From Ilumatobacteraceae bacterium (GTDB taxonomy: Bacteria; Actinomycetota; Acidimicrobiia; Acidimicrobiales; Ilumatobacteraceae), in the NCBI GenBank assembly GCA_007122945.1, contig SKSP01000216.1, forward strand, positions 1 to 8,580: 8,580 nucleotides of DNA, in the 5' to 3' direction. The position numbers and the translations under genes were made by a program. Below the pieces are notes generated by a model. It was given only the letters and a program-made list of their open reading frames with translations, was not told the DNA's origin and did no database searches. Shown one piece after another: positions 6,031-8,580 of this stretch. Positions within the stretch are counted from its first letter, which is position 1, and every line of letters begins with the position of its first letter.

Positions 6031-6876
6031 TCAGCGCCGCTTCGGGTAACGGTGCGTGCGACCGTTCTCGTCGGTGAACCCGTACATCTCGCCCAGCTCG
6101 CCCGTCCAGTAGTACCGGCCCGAGTGCTGCGTGCGGTCGGGGTCGGCGGCCAAGGCGACGACCGCGCGACCGTGATAGCGGGGCGTCTCCAGCCCGTCGG
6201 CTCCGCCGAAGCGCTCGAAGCGCTCGGTGTGACCGGCCAGGATCTCGGCATCGATGCCCTCGGTACGTGTCACGTTCGGCCACAGCGAGACGACGGCGAC
6301 GCCGCGGTCGCGCAAGTCGTGTGCCATGTCGGCCGTCATCTTGTCGAGCGCCGCCTTCCCGACACCGTAGGGGACGTTGTAGAGGTACTTGCGGGCTCCG
6401 AGCGCCGAGACGTTCACGATGAGCGCGCCGTCGCTCGCGCCCGCGGCCAGCAGCAGCGGGGCGGCACACACGGACGCCACGTAGGCGGATCGGGTGCCCA
6501 CGTCGACGATGTCGTGCCACGCATCGATCGGGAGCTCCCAGAACGGCTTGCCGATCGTCGCGCCGAAGCTCGACGCGTCGAACACGCTGTTGACGAGGAC
6601 GTGTAACGCGCCGTGCTCGGTGCCGATCCGCTCGACGAGGGACGCGATGTCGGCATCCGACGTGGCGTCGCAGCGGACGGGCGTCGCTCGACCACCGAGG
6701 GCCTCCACATCGGCCACCGTCGACATCACCGAGCCGGGACGGTCCGCTCCCGGGTCGAGGGTGCGACCCGCCACGTGGACGTGTGCGCCCGCCGCGCCCA
6801 GTTCGAGCGCGATCCCGCGTCCGATCCCCCGTGACGCCCCCAGGACGAGGGCGACCCTTCCGCTGAGTTGTTGCAT
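6031..6876 (-). CDS. DHRS1-like SDR-family oxidoreductase
   Basis: A 281-residue SDR. Its nucleotide motif is classical (G13-ASR-G17-I-G19), and VAGRT with Arg38 suggests NADP(H). Ser157, Tyr170 and Lys174 (YGVGK) form the catalytic triad. The usual catalytic Asn position is Gly127 ('IVDVGTRSAYVASV'). The stretch 'YLYNVPYGVGKAALDKM' and 'VVSLWPNVTRTE' match from memory the animal DHRS1 family, which also lacks that Asn. DHRS1 relatives reduce carbonyls of steroids and other xenobiotics; the substrate here is unknown. The ATG at 6876 is set by GAGGAAGG 7 nt upstream. It is the first gene of the five-gene minus-strand run, directly below the divergent promoter region, with the thioesterase start 6 nt after its stop. 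Confidence 0.93.
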   Translation of the reverse strand: MQQLSGRVALVLGASRGIGRGIALELGAAGAHVHVAGRTLDPGADRPGSVMSTVADVEALGGRATPVRCDATSDADIASLVERIGTEHGALHVLVNSVFDASSFGATIGKPFWELPIDAWHDIVDVGTRSAYVASVCAAPLLLAAGASDGALIVNVSALGARKYLYNVPYGVGKAALDKMTADMAHDLRDRGVAVVSLWPNVTRTEGIDAEILAGHTERFERFGGADGLETPRYHGRAVVALAADPDRTQHSGRYYWTGELGEMYGFTDENGRTHRYPKRR

Positions 6877-6883
6877 CGACGTT

Positions 6884-6891
6884 CCTTCCTC
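6884..6891 (-). promoter_or_regulatory. Strong ribosome binding site of the DHRS1-like SDR
   Basis: GAGGAAGG on the minus strand, 7 nt before the ATG at 6876. It rules out the upstream TTG at 6912, which has no ribosome site and adds 12 residues outside the SDR fold. Confidence 0.75.
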
Positions 6892-6907
6892 GGGTGCAGC
6901 CCCATCG

Positions 6908-6927
6908 TACAAAACGAATGTTTGGTA
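6908..6927. promoter_or_regulatory. Candidate TetR-type operator (20-bp imperfect palindrome)
   Basis: TACAAAAC-GAAT-GTTTGGTA: the 8-bp arms match at 7 of 8 positions around a 4-bp centre. It is an AT-rich island in the 113-bp gap between two divergent genes, 31 nt from the SDR start and 62 nt from the ligase start, so one bound dimer could control both units. On the minus strand TACGAT (6903-6908) could be a TANNNT -10 for the SDR run, touching the palindrome edge. Size and symmetry fit TetR-family operators of actinobacterial CoA-ester catabolism; no TetR gene is in the window. Confidence 0.55.
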
Positions 6928-6989
6928 GATGCGAGATGGCTCGCACTCACGGAGTTCGGGAAGGCGCAGCCGCGATGCGATGATGTCCC

Positions 6990-8580
6990 ATGCTCGTCCC
7001 CGACGTCGGGTTCACGCCGACCATCCCGAACCTCGTGCGGCGCCTGGCGGACCACTGGGGTGACCGGGAGTTGCTGGTCACCCCCGACGCACGCCTCACG
7101 TACGCGGACGCCGAACGCACGACGCGGCGTGTGGCGAAGGAGTTGCTCGCCCGTGGGCACGGCAAGGGATCGAGGATCGGGTTCCTGTTCGGCAACACCA
7201 CCGACTGGGTCGTGCTGTGGCTCGCCATCGCCAGGATCGGCGGTGTCGCGATGCCGTTCCCCACCACCTATCAGCCGGCCGAGCTGCGCACCGCACTGCG
7301 GATCGGCGACACGCGCACACTCGTGGTCCCGGCCGAGCTGTTCGGTCGTGACATGGCCGAGTTCCTGGAGTCCGCGATCCCCGGGTTGGCCGATGCCCAC
7401 GAGCACGTGCTCCGGCTGCCCGCCGTCCCCTGTCTCGACCACGTCTGGACGACGACGCCCATCCGCCGCGCGTGGGCGGGTGGGATCGACCTCCGCCCCG
7501 GCTCGGACGGCGACCATCCCGAGATCGCCGAGGACTACTTCACCGCGATCGAATCCCAGGTCCACCCGTCCGACCCGATGCTCGTCATCTTCACCTCGGG
7601 GACCACCGCGGAGCCCAAAGGAGTCGTCCACTCGCACGGCACCTACGTCCGCCACGCCCACAACGTCGCGGACGCGAACGACGTGCCCGGCGACCTGCGT
7701 GTCCTCGGCGGTGCACCGTTCTTCTGGATCGGTGGTGTCAGCCACACGCTCGGTCCGCTGATGGTGCGCGGCAACACCCTGCTCTGCACGCCGAAGTTCG
7801 ACGCCGACGGCGCGCTCGACCTGATCGAGCGCGAACGTGCGACCGTGGTCAACGTGTTCCCGTACATGGCGCAGCGCCTGGCCGAACGGGCTCGCCTGAC
7901 CGGCCGCGACCCCACCTCGATCCCGTTCCCCGCCCCGTCGGACGTGCCCTCCGATCGCCGGACTGCAGCCTTGGGGATGACGGAGACCTGCGCGACGTAC
8001 ATCGCGACCGGGCCCCGCGGCCACGTGATCCCCGAGGAGCATCGAGGGGCTCAGGGCTTCCCGGTGCCGTTCTCGGAGTACCGCATCGCCGACCTCGCGA
8101 CCGGCGAGACCCTGGCGGAGGGCGTCGAGGGCGAGATCTGCGTGCGGGGCTACAGCCTGATGCTCGGGATGTGCAAGCGCGAACGCCACGAGGTCTTCGA
8201 CGACGACGGGTGGTACCACACGGGCGACAAGGGATACCTCGCCGGGCCGTACATCCACTTCACCGGCCGCGCCAAGGACCTCATCAAGACCACCGGCGCC
8301 AACGTCTCCCCGCGGGAGGTCGAGGTCGTGCTCGACTCCCACCCCGACGTCCTCGTCTCGGTGGTCGTCGGGATCGACGACCACCGACGCGGCGAGGTCG
8401 TCGGGGCGGTGGTGGTTCCCGCCGCAGGTGCGGTGATCGATCCCGTCGAGGTCGTGACGTGGGCCGATCGGGAGCTCTCCTCGTACAAGGTCCCCCGTCG
8501 CGTCCTGATCGTCGACGAGTCCGACGTGCCGTACCTGGGAACCGGCAAGCTCGACCGGCGGACGCTCGCCGACCGGCTCC
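6990..8580 (+). CDS. Acyl-CoA synthetase (class I adenylate-forming ligase), C-terminal tip beyond right edge
   Basis: Hand translation from the ATG at 6990 gives 530 open residues with no stop before the right edge. Core motifs in order: phosphate loop 'FTSGTTAEPKGVVHSHG' (201-217), LGMTET (328-333), the ribose-binding Asp413 in GWYHTGD, the hinge 'GRAKDLIKTTGANVSPREVE' with Asp430, and the catalytic Lys520 in GTGKLDRR. Since that lysine lies about 15-30 residues from the end in this family, only a short tail is missing. It would convert a carboxylic acid, ATP and CoA to acyl-CoA via acyl-AMP in the cytoplasm. The stretch before LGMTET is shorter than usual, and TAEPKG replaces TGxPKG. The start has no clear Shine-Dalgarno; upstream ATGs are out of frame or stop at once. 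It is divergent from the SDR run. Confidence 0.92.
   Translation, partial: MLVPDVGFTPTIPNLVRRLADHWGDRELLVTPDARLTYADAERTTRRVAKELLARGHGKGSRIGFLFGNTTDWVVLWLAIARIGGVAMPFPTTYQPAELRTALRIGDTRTLVVPAELFGRDMAEFLESAIPGLADAHEHVLRLPAVPCLDHVWTTTPIRRAWAGGIDLRPGSDGDHPEIAEDYFTAIESQVHPSDPMLVIFTSGTTAEPKGVVHSHGTYVRHAHNVADANDVPGDLRVLGGAPFFWIGGVSHTLGPLMVRGNTLLCTPKFDADGALDLIERERATVVNVFPYMAQRLAERARLTGRDPTSIPFPAPSDVPSDRRTAALGMTETCATYIATGPRGHVIPEEHRGAQGFPVPFSEYRIADLATGETLAEGVEGEICVRGYSLMLGMCKRERHEVFDDDGWYHTGDKGYLAGPYIHFTGRAKDLIKTTGANVSPREVEVVLDSHPDVLVSVVVGIDDHRRGEVVGAVVVPAAGAVIDPVEVVTWADRELSSYKVPRRVLIVDESDVPYLGTGKLDRRTLADRL

Noticed and set aside
7860..7980. Possible frameshift or deletion in the acyl-CoA ligase before LGMTET
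   Set aside because: The frame is continuous with normal codon use on both sides, and all later motifs through Lys520 are in frame. Treated as subfamily variation rather than a broken gene.
6726..8384. Long minus-strand open frame (552 codons) under the acyl-CoA ligase
   Set aside because: Composition is Arg/Gly/Val/His/Asp-rich with no domain. The plus strand of the same region encodes an adenylate-forming ligase with all core motifs. It is an antisense shadow caused by high GC.

Overview
The window is very GC-rich, gene-dense chromosomal DNA with strong third-position G/C bias, GTG as well as ATG starts, 4-25 nt gene junctions and a luciferase-like oxidoreductase of the F420-dependent type. 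Together these point to a high-GC actinobacterium (a Mycobacteriales- or Acidimicrobiia-like lineage). The sequence alone does not fix the genus. No rRNA, tRNA, CRISPR array, insertion sequence, phage gene or replication origin was seen.

Layout. (1) Left block, 1-1480, minus strand: a MarR-family regulator whose stop overlaps by 4 nt the start of an MFS exporter that runs off the left edge. (2) A short divergent promoter region (1481-1555) with a 13-bp imperfect palindrome separates marR from a plus-strand pair: an NTF2/SnoaL-like protein (1556-1981) and an LLM-class, probably F420-dependent, oxidoreductase (2008-2928). (3) A convergent junction (2929-2949) carries a hairpin. (4) A five-gene minus-strand run from 6876 down to 2942 encodes, in transcription order, a DHRS1-like SDR, a hotdog acyl-CoA thioesterase, a second SDR, an ACMSD-type amidohydrolase, and a VOC (extradiol dioxygenase/glyoxalase-fold) protein. 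(5) A second divergent promoter region (6877-6989) carries a 20-bp imperfect palindrome. It separates that run from a plus-strand acyl-CoA synthetase (AMP-ligase) that is cut just before its C-terminus by the right edge. The two edge-truncated genes have no stop codon inside the window and were read by hand translation.

How it may work together (inference). The acyl-CoA ligase would activate a carboxylic acid to a CoA thioester, the SDRs would oxidise or reduce hydroxyl/keto groups, and the hotdog enzyme would release the acid. The VOC and amidohydrolase proteins could open or process a ring or another activated intermediate. The LLM oxidoreductase and SnoaL-like protein add redox and isomerase/hydrolase-type chemistry, and the MarR/MFS pair supplies sensing and export. 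This looks like an accessory catabolic or detoxification cluster for a cyclic or aromatic carboxylic acid, but the substrate cannot be read from the sequence. The families are all known; any novelty lies in this combination and in the two candidate operators. I found no convincing sign of a new class of system.
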